Shown: positions 53,180 to 63,376, numbered from the stretch's first letter. The stretch is DNA of 64,000 bases from Spiroplasma endosymbiont of Polydrusus cervinus (GCF_964019755.1 NZ_OZ026469.1:868001-932000); one strand, 5' to 3'. Notes: generated from the sequence alone by a model not told the origin. Program-made: numbers and translations.

Positions 53180-53506
53180 ATGTATAATAATAGACCACAA
53201 CACAACAAATTTAATAAAAAAGATGAACAGTTTATTAACGATGTAAAATTCTTACTAGCATCAAAACAACCACAATTAAAAACAGTTACTAGTAAAGATG
53301 GACAAACAAGAGATTTATGTGAATTTTGAGTTTTAGATAATGGTGAAGAAGTGCAATGCGTAGTATGAAATGATTTAGCAGAAAGATTAAATGCTGAATT
53401 TGATCTTGAAAAATTTAAAGCAATTACTATTACTTATAAAAATAATTTCAATGATTTCACTGGTAAAACTCGTTATAGTGTTCGTGATTTTGCTTTTACT
53501 AATTAA
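53180..53506 (+). CDS. Small soluble protein, possible OB fold
   Basis: A 108-residue protein with a strong AAAGGAGG and GGCAAGG leader. Start MYNNRPQHNKFNKKDEQFIN; core of alternating strands (LCEFWVLDNGEEVQCVVWNDLAERL, FKAITITYKNNFNDFTGKTRYSVRDFAFTN), which recalls OB-fold/SSB-like proteins. It has two TGA-Trp, its own TATAAT (53073-53078) and its own terminator, so it is an expressed single gene. The fold suggestion is a reading of the pattern only. Confidence 0.72.
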
Positions 53507-53528
53507 TTCATTCTTTAATTTTAAAGTA

Positions 53529-53562
53529 AAATAATAAAAACCCTTTAACAAGGGTTTTTTCT
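53529..53562 (+). terminator. Terminator of the small OB-like gene
   Basis: AAAACCCTT/AAGGGTTTT stem followed by TTTCTTT. Confidence 0.8.
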
Positions 53563-53670
53563 TTGTTTATGGAAAAGGAATTTAATCGTCTTTTATTTTG
53601 TTAACAAGACTTTTTTAATCAAAAATGTTATAATATCGCTAAATAGAAGCAAAAGGATGATAATAAATTT

Positions 53671-53951
53671 ATGGAGAAAACATACTTAATTAAAATATTA
53701 GCAAAAAAGGATGCAACATTAAATTATAAAGCAGCAATGAGTTTGACCCAAAAGCTTTTAACAGAGGAAAATGGTGTTGTTGATCCTAAAATTATTTTAC
53801 GTTTCAAATGATATTGCCCAACACAAGAAATTTTTGAAAGCATTTATTCGACAGCGGAGCGGTATGGGGCACAAAAATTGCTTTTGACCGTTATCAGACG
53901 TTGATTCCAAATATTGCATTAAAAGCTGCTGTTTCTTTTAATGCCCTGTAA
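53671..53951 (+). pseudogene. Short protein gene, frameshifted
   Basis: MEKTYLIKILAKKDATLNYKAAMSLTQKLLTEENGVVDPK... AERYGAQ, then in another frame KIAFDRYQTLIPNIALKAAV. One shift near 53870 restores about 90 residues. GGATGATAATAA precedes the start. Unknown family. Confidence 0.5.
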
Positions 53952-54342
53952 ATTGTCGTTAACCTTGCTTAGTTTAAAAAAATAACAGCAAAACCAACCG
54001 AATAAAACTCTCCTACTTGGAATATCGTAAAACCAAGCAAGCGAGGATAAACAATATAGGGGTGACTGTACCGCTACTACACAATAAAGGCAATTCTTTT
54101 AGGCAATATAAAAGAGTTATCATATCATGGTTTGGGGATAAATCTTTAACTTGCAATAGCTAAAGGGTGAGTACTCCACAATAAAAAAATTTAGAAATCT
54201 TACTATTTATAAGGGTGTTTTCCGAGTGTCTTTAAAAGAACTCTGTTAAAAGGAGTTAAAAATTAAAGTACAAAATAAATCAACGCTAATTAACAAATGT
54301 CAGTGTTATATCAATGAGTGCTTTTTAAAATTAACCAAAAAC
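53952..54342. other. Non-coding, G+C-richer hairpin region
   Basis: No protein gene over 40 codons convinces. The composition is richer in G+C than its neighbours and short stems occur (for example CTTGC...GCAAG and AAAGAACTCTGTTAAAAGGAGTT). It looks structured, like a viral origin or an RNA, but I could not match it to tmRNA, rRNA or a riboswitch. Confidence 0.4.
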
Positions 54343-54480
54343 TGTATACTGTAAAACTAAATCATAATGCTTTTTATGATGAGAAATAAGACAATTAATA
54401 GGTTGACAATTAACTCAATCAAATGATATTGTTATTTCATTTCAAATTTTATTAATATATTTACTTTTATATTCTTTCAT
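54343..54480 (-). pseudogene. Virus-type gene, 5' fragment ending in E1
   Basis: AAAGGAGAAAAATATT then MKEYKSKYINKIWNEITISFDWVNCQ..., with two TGA-Trp, stopping at an E1 scrap (54343-54366). Unknown protein. Confidence 0.45.
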
Positions 54481-55243
54481 AATATTTTTCTCCTTTATTT
54501 TTTTAAATAAAAAGAAAATACCTTTGTTGGTTAATATTTTGATATTTAGTAAGAAATATTTATATTTTTATTTAATTAGCTTACTTCTCCACCCACCTGA
54601 CTTCGGTGGTGAATGGTGGCGATACTAAAACTTTATATTTAGACAGAGTTTACCCCCCCAAAAACAGTTTACCCAGTTATTAATTACGCTTCATCCATTC
54701 CTACACAACTTTATATAAAGAAAATAACCTTTTGGAGTTCGAACCCTATTGTTTTTTTCGGTTTAACAGCAATCTTATTATGAAAACAAGCAAAAAACAC
54801 GCACTCTGACATTTCATAAGGGATTAATCTTGCCGAGAATTAAAGAAATAAATAGGAGTAAAATCCAATCGCTTTCATACTTTCTTTAAGGCTTCGCGCC
54901 ATAGATGAGTTATTCATCTTTAAGCATCAAAATATCAAAATATTAAGTTTTAAAGATTGAATTTTGAATTAATCGTTAGATAGTATCTTTATTATTTTTT
55001 ATCTCATCATCTTTTTTTAATTATTTGTTTATTAAATGTATTTTTTAGTAATATATTTAACAATTAACTAATAACTAAGTAAAACAACTACTTAAAAATT
55101 TTTAAGAAAAGAAAGGATGGAATTTTTCAGAAAAAACCTATTTTATTAAGTGTGAAAGATACTATCTAACGATTAATTAATTTTATCTCTAATTATGTTA
55201 TTTATAATTTTTATAAAAACTTAACTTTTTTCTTACTATCACT
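54481..55243. other. Non-coding leader-like region with hairpins and a 22-bp inverted repeat
   Basis: Contains a stem (CCACC...GGTGG with inner CACCTGACTTCGGTG, about 54590-54620), a C-run, and a 22-bp inverted repeat at 54969-54990 and 55155-55176 (core ATCGTTAGATAGTATCTT). No gene found on either strand. Confidence 0.5.
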
Positions 55244-55267
55244 TTTTATTTAGTTTTACAGTATACA
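55244..55267. repeat. E1 terminal scrap at guaA break
   Basis: TTTAGTTTTACAGTATACA end, abutting the guaA middle fragment. Confidence 0.6.
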
Positions 55268-55392
55268 ACATCAGGATAAATTGTTCCTTGCCCTAACCAT
55301 TTAACATTTTGTATTTTCCCTACTTCTTCATTAAAAATTTCAATAAATAAACTACCAATAATTTTACGCTTTTGTTCAGGATTAGTAGCCCC
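55268..55392 (-). pseudogene. guaA: GMP synthase, middle fragment
   Basis: Reverse translation: [42 protein letters not shown], the GuaA ATP-pyrophosphatase part. It is bounded by E1 ends on both sides (55267 and 55393). The next residues of the family (IES...) begin the fragment at 58061 on the other strand. Confidence 0.85.
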
Positions 55393-55406
55393 TTTTACAG
55401 TATACA
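55393..55406. repeat. E1 terminal scrap
   Basis: CTTTTACAGTATACAG; the other border of the guaA middle fragment. Confidence 0.55.
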
Positions 55407-55417
55407 GTTGTTTTCAT

Positions 55418-55942
55418 TTACTCACCTCTCCATATATATACATCTGGTAATTGTCGAAACTGATCATCATAATCAAATCCATATCCAACAAGAAACTCAT
55501 TCGGAACTGAAAATAATGCATCATAAGAATGCTTAAATTCTGTATGCATTGCACCCTTATCTGCTAAACAAACTACACGTAAACTATTTGGTTTTTTTGC
55601 TTGAATTTGGTCAATTACAACCGATAAGGTGTTACCAGTATCAATTAAATCTTCAATTAATAACACATCTTGGCAAGTAATATCTTTTGAGATATCTTTA
55701 TGAACCGTAACCTTATTTTTCGACTGTGTTTTTAAATAACTTGAAACACTCATTGTATCAATCACAATTTTCATTTTAAGTTGTTTTAATAAATCACTCA
55801 TAAAAAATAAGGCGCCGTTTAATAAACCAATACAATATAATTTTTTCCCTGCGTATAACTTATTTATTTTTTCTGCATAAATGCTAATTTCTTGTTGAAT
55901 CTTATCCTCTGATAGATATAATTCTAATTTGTCCATTTGCAC
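55418..55942 (-). CDS. hpt: Hypoxanthine phosphoribosyltransferase
   Basis: Purine salvage enzyme joining hypoxanthine or guanine to PRPP. 174 residues; KLYCIGLLNGALFFMSDLL, the PRPP loop VLLIEDLIDTGNTL (about 97-110), and the base-binding C-terminal DVYIWRGE. One Trp is TGG. With guaA broken, guanine salvage through this enzyme would be a key GMP source. The start MQMDK follows AAAGGAG. Confidence 0.93.
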   Translation of the reverse strand: MQMDKLELYLSEDKIQQEISIYAEKINKLYAGKKLYCIGLLNGALFFMSDLLKQLKMKIVIDTMSVSSYLKTQSKNKVTVHKDISKDITCQDVLLIEDLIDTGNTLSVVIDQIQAKKPNSLRVVCLADKGAMHTEFKHSYDALFSVPNEFLVGYGFDYDDQFRQLPDVYIWRGE

Positions 55943-55969
55943 AATTGTTAATCTCCTTTACAAATAAAA

Positions 55970-56020
55970 AGGCATCGTGTAGATACAAGCTCCAAATTTG
56001 TATCTCTTATTAAATTGATA
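55970..56020. repeat. E3 repeat (hairpin, loop reversed)
   Basis: GGCATCGTGTAGATACAAGC then AAATTTGTATCTCTTATTAAATT; same flanks as the reverse complement of 24578-24615. Confidence 0.6.
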
Positions 56021-56051
56021 ATAGCATGATTTAAAATAAATACAACGATTT

Positions 56052-56219
56052 TGTATACTGTAAAACTAAATCATAAAAAGTTAATAAAATTATAACAAAT
56101 TAAAAATAAAAAACAATAATCACAAAAAATATTGCCCAATATTTTTTGTGATTATTGTTTTTTATTTTTAATTTGTTATAATTTTATTAACTTTTTATGA
56201 TTTAGTTTTACAGTATACA
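56052..56219. repeat. E1 palindromic element, complete (168 bp)
   Basis: Mirror arms TGTATACTG...CAGTATACA with a short centre (ATATTGCCCAATAT). It abuts a recR remnant without spacer. Confidence 0.9.
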
Positions 56220-56299
56220 AAATCCCAATTGGTGGTTCCTTAGATTACATTGACGAGGTAACTTTAAAACAAGCACTAGAAGGACGTAAAGATGTTTAA
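56220..56299 (+). pseudogene. recR: RecR, C-terminal remnant
   Basis: Open from the E1 border: IPIGGSLDYIDEVTLKQALEGRKDV and TAA, the end of RecR (P(V/I)GGxLxYxDExTLxxAxxGRr). The zinc finger and Toprim domain are gone. Its place before tmk and holB is the normal recR-tmk-holB order. Confidence 0.82.
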
Positions 56300-56316
56300 G
56301 AATAGGGAGTGTAGTG

Positions 56317-56961
56317 ATGCTATTTATAACATTGGAAGGAGTTGATGGTTCTGGAAAAACAACAATTTCAAAATTATTAAAAGAAAAATTACGGTCAGAA
56401 GGATACCAAGTTGTTTTAACACGCGAGCCGGGAGGCAATGAAATTGCTGAACAAATTAGAAGTGTTATTTTAAGTAAACATAACTTAGGAATGGATCTTT
56501 GGACAGAAGCTTTACTATATATAGCTGCGCGAAGACAACATGTTGTAGAAGATATTTTACCAGCTTTAAAAGAAGGAGCAATTGTCATTTGTGATCGCTT
56601 TATGGATTCAATTTCAGCCTATCAAGGATATGCGCGGGGATTAGGAATTCGCACATTAGATGAAGTTCAATCAATTGTTTTAGGGGCAATAAAACCCGAT
56701 TTAACACTTTTTTTTGATATTGAACCAACAATGGCAAATGAAAGAATGAAGGTTAGAAATGAAGGTGAAATGAATCGCCTTGATTTAGAAAAGAATTCGT
56801 TTCATGAGAAAGTATATGAAGGGTACCAAGTTTTAATTAGTGAAAATGCTGACCGAATTAAAGTTGTTGATGCTCATAAAACGGTAAGTGAAGTATTAGA
56901 ACAAGTATATTATTATGTTGAGGAGATTATTCAAAAAATAAAGGACAAAGCAAATGGATAA
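56317..56961 (+). CDS. tmk: Thymidylate kinase
   Basis: Phosphorylates dTMP to dTDP. 214 residues. P-loop LEGVDGSGKTTISK (about 5-18), REPGG (35-39), DRFMDSISAYQGYARG (about 90-105). AGGGAG is 7 nt before the ATG; GTG three bases earlier is an alternative. It overlaps holB by 8 nt. Confidence 0.94.
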   Translation: MLFITLEGVDGSGKTTISKLLKEKLRSEGYQVVLTREPGGNEIAEQIRSVILSKHNLGMDLWTEALLYIAARRQHVVEDILPALKEGAIVICDRFMDSISAYQGYARGLGIRTLDEVQSIVLGAIKPDLTLFFDIEPTMANERMKVRNEGEMNRLDLEKNSFHEKVYEGYQVLISENADRIKVVDAHKTVSEVLEQVYYYVEEIIQKIKDKANG

Positions 56962-57790
56962 TTTATTTACAAAAAATGATGATGAAAAAGTTACCTTATT
57001 TAAAAATTTAATTTTAAAAAACAATTTATCAAATCAACTTTTAATTTCTTGCAATAATAAGGTTAAATTAGCAACATTTGCAACAGAAATTATTAAATTT
57101 TTATTATGTTCAGAAAAAAAAGTTCAGAATTATCAATGCGATATTTGTCAACGCGTTAATAATCAAACTTATTATGATTTAAAAATTAAAGGTGATTTTG
57201 AAACAACAATCAAAAAAGAAGCAATTCAAGAAATTATTCAAACCTTTAATTATTCAGCTTTAGAAGAAACGGGTATTAAAGTATATGTTATTAAGGGGGT
57301 TGATTTATTAACTTTAGAAGCAGCGAATTCCTTATTAAAATTCTTAGAAGAACCTAGTCAAAATACTTATGCTTTTTTGTTAACAACTAATAAGACAAAA
57401 GTAATTGAGACGATTAAATCCCGCTGTTTAAATATAATTTTAGAGAATAGTACTAATTCCGAAGAAGTTGATGATTTTAAAAATAATTTTATTCAAACTT
57501 TTTTTAAAAATTTTGAAAATAATGCAGCAAATAACTTTATTCATCTTCGCCAGTTAAATAGTTATGATAATGCTGAATGTCGCAAATATTTTTTAGCAAT
57601 TGCTAATGTTCTCAAAAAGAAAGAATGAAATAAATATCAAATTACTGATCAAACTTTAATTGAAAAATTAAATCGTAAAAATAGTAAGTTAATTGAGATT
57701 TGCTATGCTACGGCTAATTTATTATTGGAGAATTTAAATAAGGAATTAATTTTGGAAAAAGGATTGATTGATTGATATAATGAGGTGTAA
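56954..57790 (+). CDS. holB: DNA polymerase III delta prime subunit
   Basis: Clamp-loader subunit, 278 residues. It has a Cys cluster (CSEKKVQNYQCDICQRVNN), and the delta-prime motifs KEAIQEIIQTFNYSALE, IKGVDLLTLEAANSLLKFLEEP and TTNKTKVIETIKSRC. The frame passes a TGA-Trp (KKKEWNKYQ), adding 54 residues beyond the standard-code stop. Overlaps tmk; followed 2 nt later by a trmN6 remnant. Confidence 0.9.
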
Positions 57791-57791
57791 A

Positions 57792-58060
57792 ATGGAAATT
57801 TTAAATGATTTATTAGATTATGATGGGATTAAAATTAAACAACGAACTGATATGTTTAATTTTTCCTTGGATACTGTTTTATTAGCTCGTTTTGCAACCT
57901 TAAATACGCGAGTAAAAATATTTTAGATATTGATACTAAATCTAAATAATGCTACAATTCCATTAATTTTATCAACTTTAACATCAGCAAAAATTATGTG
58001 GGTTGAATTGCAAAACGAGGCGGTACAATTAGCGGAAGAAAATGTTTTATTAAATTGTAA
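57792..58060 (+). pseudogene. trmN6: tRNA1(Val) adenine N6-methyltransferase, 5' remnant
   Basis: MEILNDLLDYDGIKIKQRTDMFNFSLDTVLLARFATL, then a frameshift and NNATIPLILSTLTSAKIMWVELQNEAVQLAEENVLLN: the TrmN6/YabB N-terminal methyltransferase part. The SAM-binding and C-terminal parts are cut off at 58060, the same point where guaA text starts. Usual neighbour of holB. Confidence 0.8.
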
Positions 58061-58547
58061 ATTGAATCACTATCAGTGAAGGGACCTTCTGCAACAATTA
58101 AATCGCATCAGAATGCTGGAGGATTACCAAAATATTTACCATTTCAATTAATTGAACCATTACGTGAATTATTTAAAGACGAAGTACGACGAACTGGTGA
58201 AGCCTTAGGAATTAATCATAAATTTGTTTATAAACATCCTTTCCCAGGACCAGGTTTAGCAGTTCGCATTATTGATTGGCAAAATTACGGCTGAAAAAGT
58301 AGCTTTATTACAAAGTGCTAATCAAATTTTTTCAGTTGGGGTGATGGGGGATGTTCGGACATATGGTTATATGGTGGCTGTTGGTAGTAGTGTTGATAAA
58401 ACTGATTTTATGACAGTCAATTGAAGTCGATTACCATTCAAATTATTAGAAAAAGTATCATCGCGAATTGTCAGTGAGGTGCATGGAATTAATCGGGTTA
58501 CTTATGATATTACATCAAAACCCCCTGGCACAATTGAATGAGAATAG
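58061..58547 (+). pseudogene. guaA: GMP synthase, C-terminal fragment (frameshifted)
   Basis: [60 protein letters not shown], then a shift near 58278 and [53 protein letters not shown]: the GuaA C-terminal dimerisation domain. It continues directly from the fragment at 55268-55392 on the opposite strand. Confidence 0.88.
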
Positions 58548-58565
58548 AAATAAAAAAAGATTATT

Positions 58566-58595
58566 CATTCCTTTACATTAATGTAAAGGAATATT
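58566..58595 (+). terminator. Terminator after guaA remnant
   Basis: ATTCCTTTACAT/ATGTAAAGGAAT stem then TATTATTATT. Confidence 0.65.
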
Positions 58596-58626
58596 ATTAT
58601 TAATGGCAGGAATGTTGAGGTATAAA

Positions 58627-58749
58627 ATGAAAATTATTGATTTGATGAAAGAATTTAAAATTTGTTTACAAAGAAATAAGATTCTTTTTGATATCTTTAA
58701 TATTCTACAAAATAAAACAATAATTAATATTAATAATGCAATTTACTAG
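58627..58749 (+). CDS. 40-codon leader ORF before the uracil permease
   Basis: MKIIDLMKEFKICLQRNKIL...NNAIY, ending 3 bp into a terminator hairpin that precedes the permease gene. TTGAGGTATAAA is a weak ribosome site. It could be a leader peptide of an attenuator; nothing else supports a function. Confidence 0.35.
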   Translation: MKIIDLMKEFKICLQRNKILFDIFNILQNKTIININNAIY

Positions 58750-58777
58750 TTTGTAATATTACCAACTAGTTTTTTTA
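58745..58777 (+). terminator. Hairpin in the uracil permease leader
   Basis: ACTAGTTTG/CAACTAGT stem followed by TTTTTTT, 34 bp before the permease start; either a terminator of the small ORF or an attenuator. Confidence 0.65.
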
Positions 58778-58810
58778 TGCAATTTTAAGAAAAGAGGGAG
58801 GAACAAAATT

Positions 58811-60291
58811 ATGGAAAAAGAACAAACTGGTTTAGTTGACAATAATATTAAATTATTATTAGGGCCACATGATCGGCCAAAAATTTTTTTACAATGATCA
58901 ATCTTATCATTACAGCATGTTTTTGCAATGTTTGGTTCAACAGTATTAGTGCCATTAATTATTAATCAAACGGCTGGCGTTGAAGTTATGAACATTGCAA
59001 TGGCATTATTTTGTTCAGGGGTTGGAACTTTAATTTATATCGCAATTACTGCCGCAAAAGTTCCAATGTATTTAGGGAGTTCTTTTGCATATATGGGAGC
59101 AATGGGTGTATGCTATCCATTATATGGAGATGCTGTTTTTATTGCCGTAACGATGGTTGGAGTTATTTATATTGCCTTTGGTGTATTAGTGTATTTTATT
59201 GGTAATAAATTTTTAGAACGAATTCTTCCAGCAGTAATTGTGGGCCCGTTAATCATTATTATTGGAATGTCTGTTGCCCCAAGTGCAATTAATAATGCCG
59301 GTTTTAATCCAACGGCTTGAAAACAGCCTTATTTTCATTGAATTGGCATTGGTATTGCTGTCTTTACCTTTTTAGTAACAGCAATTATTGCATTAAAATG
59401 TAAAGGTTTTGTAAAAGTCGTACCAGTTATTATTGGTGTTGTCGCGGGATACTTACTGTGTGTAATTCTGCATTTTTCAATTGGATCGGAATATTAAATT
59501 TTAGATACATCAAAAATTACTGATTCAAGTCAATGACAATGATATCCATCTTTTAAAAAGATTTGAGATTTAAAAGGAAGTAATATTGGACCAGCTATTT
59601 TAGCAATTAGTCCCTTAGCAATTATTACAATTGCCGAACATATTGGTGATCATATTAGTATGAGGCAAATGACCAGCAAAAATTTTGTAAAAGATCCAGG
59701 GATGGATAGAACATTAATTGCGGATGGAGTGTCAATTATTTTCGATGGGTTCGTTGGGGGGCTACAACATATGGGGAGAATGCTTCTGTTGTTGGAATGA
59801 CCCGAATTGCTTCGGTCTGAGTAACCGGATTAGCTGCTTTGTTTGCAATTGGCTTATCATTTATTGCTCCAGTTAATCAATTAGTTCAAATGTTGCCTTC
59901 TCCAGTAATGGGTGGCATTAGTATGATTATGTTTGGTTTAATTGCGACAAACGGGATTCGGGTGTTAATTAATAATCAAATTGATTATACTAATATGAAA
60001 AATGTTTTTGTCACAGCGATTATGTTAGTGTTAGGATTAGGAGGCGCAATTTTTAATTTTAATGTCGGCAGTGGTAATTTACAATTTACGGGCGTAGCCT
60101 TAGCGGCTTTTGCCGGGATTTTCTTAAATTTACTATTACCAGATCATCAAAATAATGGTTTTCAATGATGAGAGAAATTAAAATTATTAATTAAAACGCG
60201 AAAAGAAGAAAAACAAAAACGGAAATCAACAAACAATAAAAAAATTAAAAATAATCCTAAAAAGGAAATTAAAAAAAGAAGAAATTCGTAA
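58811..60291 (+). pseudogene. uraA: Uracil-xanthine permease, one nonsense and one frameshift
   Basis: NCS2-family nucleobase importer. FLQWSILSLQHVFAMFGSTVLVP at the start, then VPMYLGSSFAYMGAM, IAEHIGDHISMRQM, a family signature, and MGGISMIMFGLIATNGIRVL. TAA replaces a codon at 59495-59497 (SEY then ILDTSKI), and a base is missing near 59765 (GGLQHMG in frame 0; PATTYGENASVVGMTRIAS in frame +1). Without these it would be about 490 residues. Uracil, not xanthine, is the likelier substrate. Confidence 0.88.
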
Positions 60292-60308
60292 GAAATTTCT
60301 TCTTTTTA
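60272..60308 (+). terminator. Terminator after the permease pseudogene
   Basis: AAGAAGAAATTCG/AGAAATTTCTTCTT stem ending in T. Confidence 0.7.
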
Positions 60309-60409
60309 ATGATTTTGTTGATTTTAGTTGCAAATAATGGACTTTTATAGAATAATTAATAAAGAATAATTTGATTTGTTAATTTGGAAATTTAAGGAAG
60401 TGAAGATTA

Positions 60410-63376
60410 GTGTTATTTTTGAAAAAATTGGAAGCATTTGGATTTAAGTCATTTGCTTATCCACTGATAGTTAATTTTGATCATGAAATGATTGGAATTG
60501 TTGGACCAAATGGAAGTGGAAAATCAAATATTAATGATGCTCTTCGTTGATGTTTAGGTGAACAATCAATTAAATCGCTTCGCGGAAGTAACAGCGAAGA
60601 TGTTATTTTTAATGGTTCGGAAACAAAACCACCATTAAATATGGCGGAGGTTAAATTGATTTTTGATAATACCCAACGAATTTTTGCCATGGATTATGAT
60701 GAAATTGAAATTATACGTCGTGTTTTTCGAGGAACTGGTGAAAATGAATATTTTATTAATAAGCAACGTGTTCGTTTAAAAGATATTCAGGATTTTGCCA
60801 TGGATAGTGGCTTAACAAAATCATCGCTTGCAATTATTTCCCAAGGAAATATTAATGCTTTTGCGGAGGCAAAGCCATTAGATCGTCGTGCCTTATTTGA
60901 AGAAGCAGCGGGCGTAGCAAAGTATAAACTCCGTAAATTAGAAACTTTGAAAAAGTTAGAGCGTTCAAATGAAAATTTAGCACGTTTAAAAGATATTTTA
61001 AATGAAATTGAACGAAAATTACCAAGTTTAAAACGACAAAGTGAGAAAGCATTAAAATATACCACCTTAAAAGATAAATTAAATCAAATTGAATTAGCTG
61101 TCTTAGTGAAAGATATTACTTTTTTTAATGACAAATTATTAGAATTACGTTCACAACAGAAAAAAATTGTTAGTACAAAACAAGAAGCTGATCGAAAATT
61201 AAAGAATCAAGAAATTGAGTATAATGAATTAAACAAAGAAAACTTCAATTTGGATACTAAAATTAATGTTTTGAGTAAAGAGTTTCAAACTTTAATTTCA
61301 GCAATTAGTGATTTAAAAGTTCACAAAATTGAATTAGATAATAAAGAGGCCGCGTTAAAAATGTTGCATAATGATATTACCATTACTAATATGGTTAATG
61401 ACTATAATGAATTGACAGTTAATTTGCAAAATGAACAAGAGAAATTAACAAGTTTAGAAACCCAACAACAAGAGTATCGTATGCAACGCGAAGCTTTTAA
61501 TACCAAACAGGCCGGATTGAATGAACAATTAGGGGCAATTAATAAAATAGTTATTCGCTTAGAAAGTGAATTAGAACGTGCCCAACATAATTTTGAGAAC
61601 CAAGATAATTTACATGAAGGGGTTAAAAATATTGTTAATAATAAAAACGTTTTACCTGGAATTATGGTATTAGTTCAAGATATTATTAATGTTGATGAAA
61701 AATATGAACAAGCAATTGTAACTGCTTTAAGTGGTCGTTTACAAGATATTTTAGTTAAAAATGTTGATAGTGCGAAACGAGCAATTTCATATTTAAAACA
61801 AAACCGGGCTGGCCGGGCAACTTTTATTCCCTTAGATGTAATTACTCCTCGTTATCTTAGCAGTGATGAAGAATTTGTTATTAAATCAGTGCGGGGATAT
61901 TTAGGATTAGGAAATAATTTAGTTAAAGCGAAGAAAGAGTTCCAGGTTGCCATTGATTATCTTTTAAGTCGTTATTTGATTTGTGTTGATTTTGATAGTG
62001 CCCAAGAAATTGGAAAATTAACAAAGTATCGTTATAATATTGTAACGTTAGATGGTGAAATAGTGCGTCCGCAAGGAGCTGTTACGGGGGGGTCACGGCG
62101 AACAAGAATGACAATTATTAATCCAGAAAAAGAACTTAACATTCTTAATGAAAAAATAGCAATGAGAACAGAAGAACAACATCATGTTATAAAACAATCA
62201 AGCCTTCTTTGCCGTCAATTAGATGAGATTAACGAAGTTATTGCCGAAAATCAAGCTTCAATTGGGGCTGGTAAACGCCAAATTGAAATTATCATGCATG
62301 ATCAAATGAAATTACAGAATGAATACCAATTGTTAACATCAAAAAATATTGATGAAACAAAAATTGAAGAAAATGAAGCAGTCCTTAATATTGTGGATCA
62401 AATCAAACAAAAAGAGCTTCTAAAAACTAAAATTGAACAACAATTAAATGTTGCTCGCAGTTTAAAAGATAAACAATCGTTGATGATTAATGATCTTAAT
62501 AATCAGATTGGAGAGAAACATTATTATATCTCTGCTTTACAAGACCAAATTAGTAAAATTAATACTGATTTATCAATTATTAATGTTAAAATTCAACAAA
62601 ATTTAACAAGGTTAACAGAAGAATATCAAATGACATATGACCATGCTAAAACATTAGAGCTGAAGGTTATTGATAATGAAGATTTAATTCGGGATGAAAT
62701 TAAACAGTTACGCAGTGACTTAGCACAAATTGGGAATGTTAATTTAGAGGCAATTGCCGAATATAAAGAAGAAAATGATCGTTTTCAATTTATGAGTAAT
62801 GAATATAATGATGCCAATGATGCCGTTAAAAATTTATTAAAATCAATTGATGAAATGGACCGCATTATGGAAGAGAAATTTGATAAGACAATTAAAGAGG
62901 TTAATGAAAACTTGCCATCAACTTTTGAAGTATTATTTGGTGGTGGAACAGCAAAAATCATTTATACTGAACCAGATAATTTATTAGAAACCGGCGTTGA
63001 TATTAAAGTATCTCCACCCGGGAAGAACATTACTAATTTAAATTTATTATCTGGAGGGGAAAAATCATTAGTTGCCTTATCAGTTTTATTTGCAATTTTA
63101 AAAGTTCGACCAATTCCATTAGTAATTTTAGATGAAGCTGAAGCACCCTTAGATCCAGCGAATGTTGAACGTTTTGCTAAATATATTCAAACTTTTGTTG
63201 AAACAACGCAATTTATTGTTATTACGCATCGAGTGGGAATAATGGAACATTGTGATGTATTATATGGAGCAACAATGCAACAGAAAGGTGTTACAAAAAT
63301 TGTTGGAATTAAATTACAACAGGCAGCGGAAATGATTCAAGAGTTTGAAAATAAACTTGAAGATAAAAAAGCATAA
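60410..63376 (+). CDS. smc: Chromosome partition protein Smc
   Basis: A 988-residue SMC ATPase that folds and segregates the chromosome with ScpA/ScpB. Start GTG at 60410 gives MLFLKKLEAFGFKSFAYP and Walker A GPNGSGKSNI (about 29-38); GGAAG is 8 nt before. Long coiled coil 170-390 and 560-800, hinge about 400-540 (GIMVLVQDIINVDEKYEQAIV, GAVTGGSRR). C-terminal signature LSGGEKSLVALSVLFAI, Walker B LVILDEAEAPLD. A little shorter than the about 1180 residues of B. subtilis Smc. One TGA-Trp (RWCLGEQ) lies early. Confidence 0.95.

Noticed and set aside
53952-54342. tmRNA candidate
   Set aside because: No tRNA-like ends, no resume codon and tag sequence recognised on either strand.
54720-54760. 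GTTCGAACC resembling a tRNA or tmRNA T-loop
   Set aside because: The neighbouring stem does not pair over five bases and no acceptor or anticodon arms could be found.
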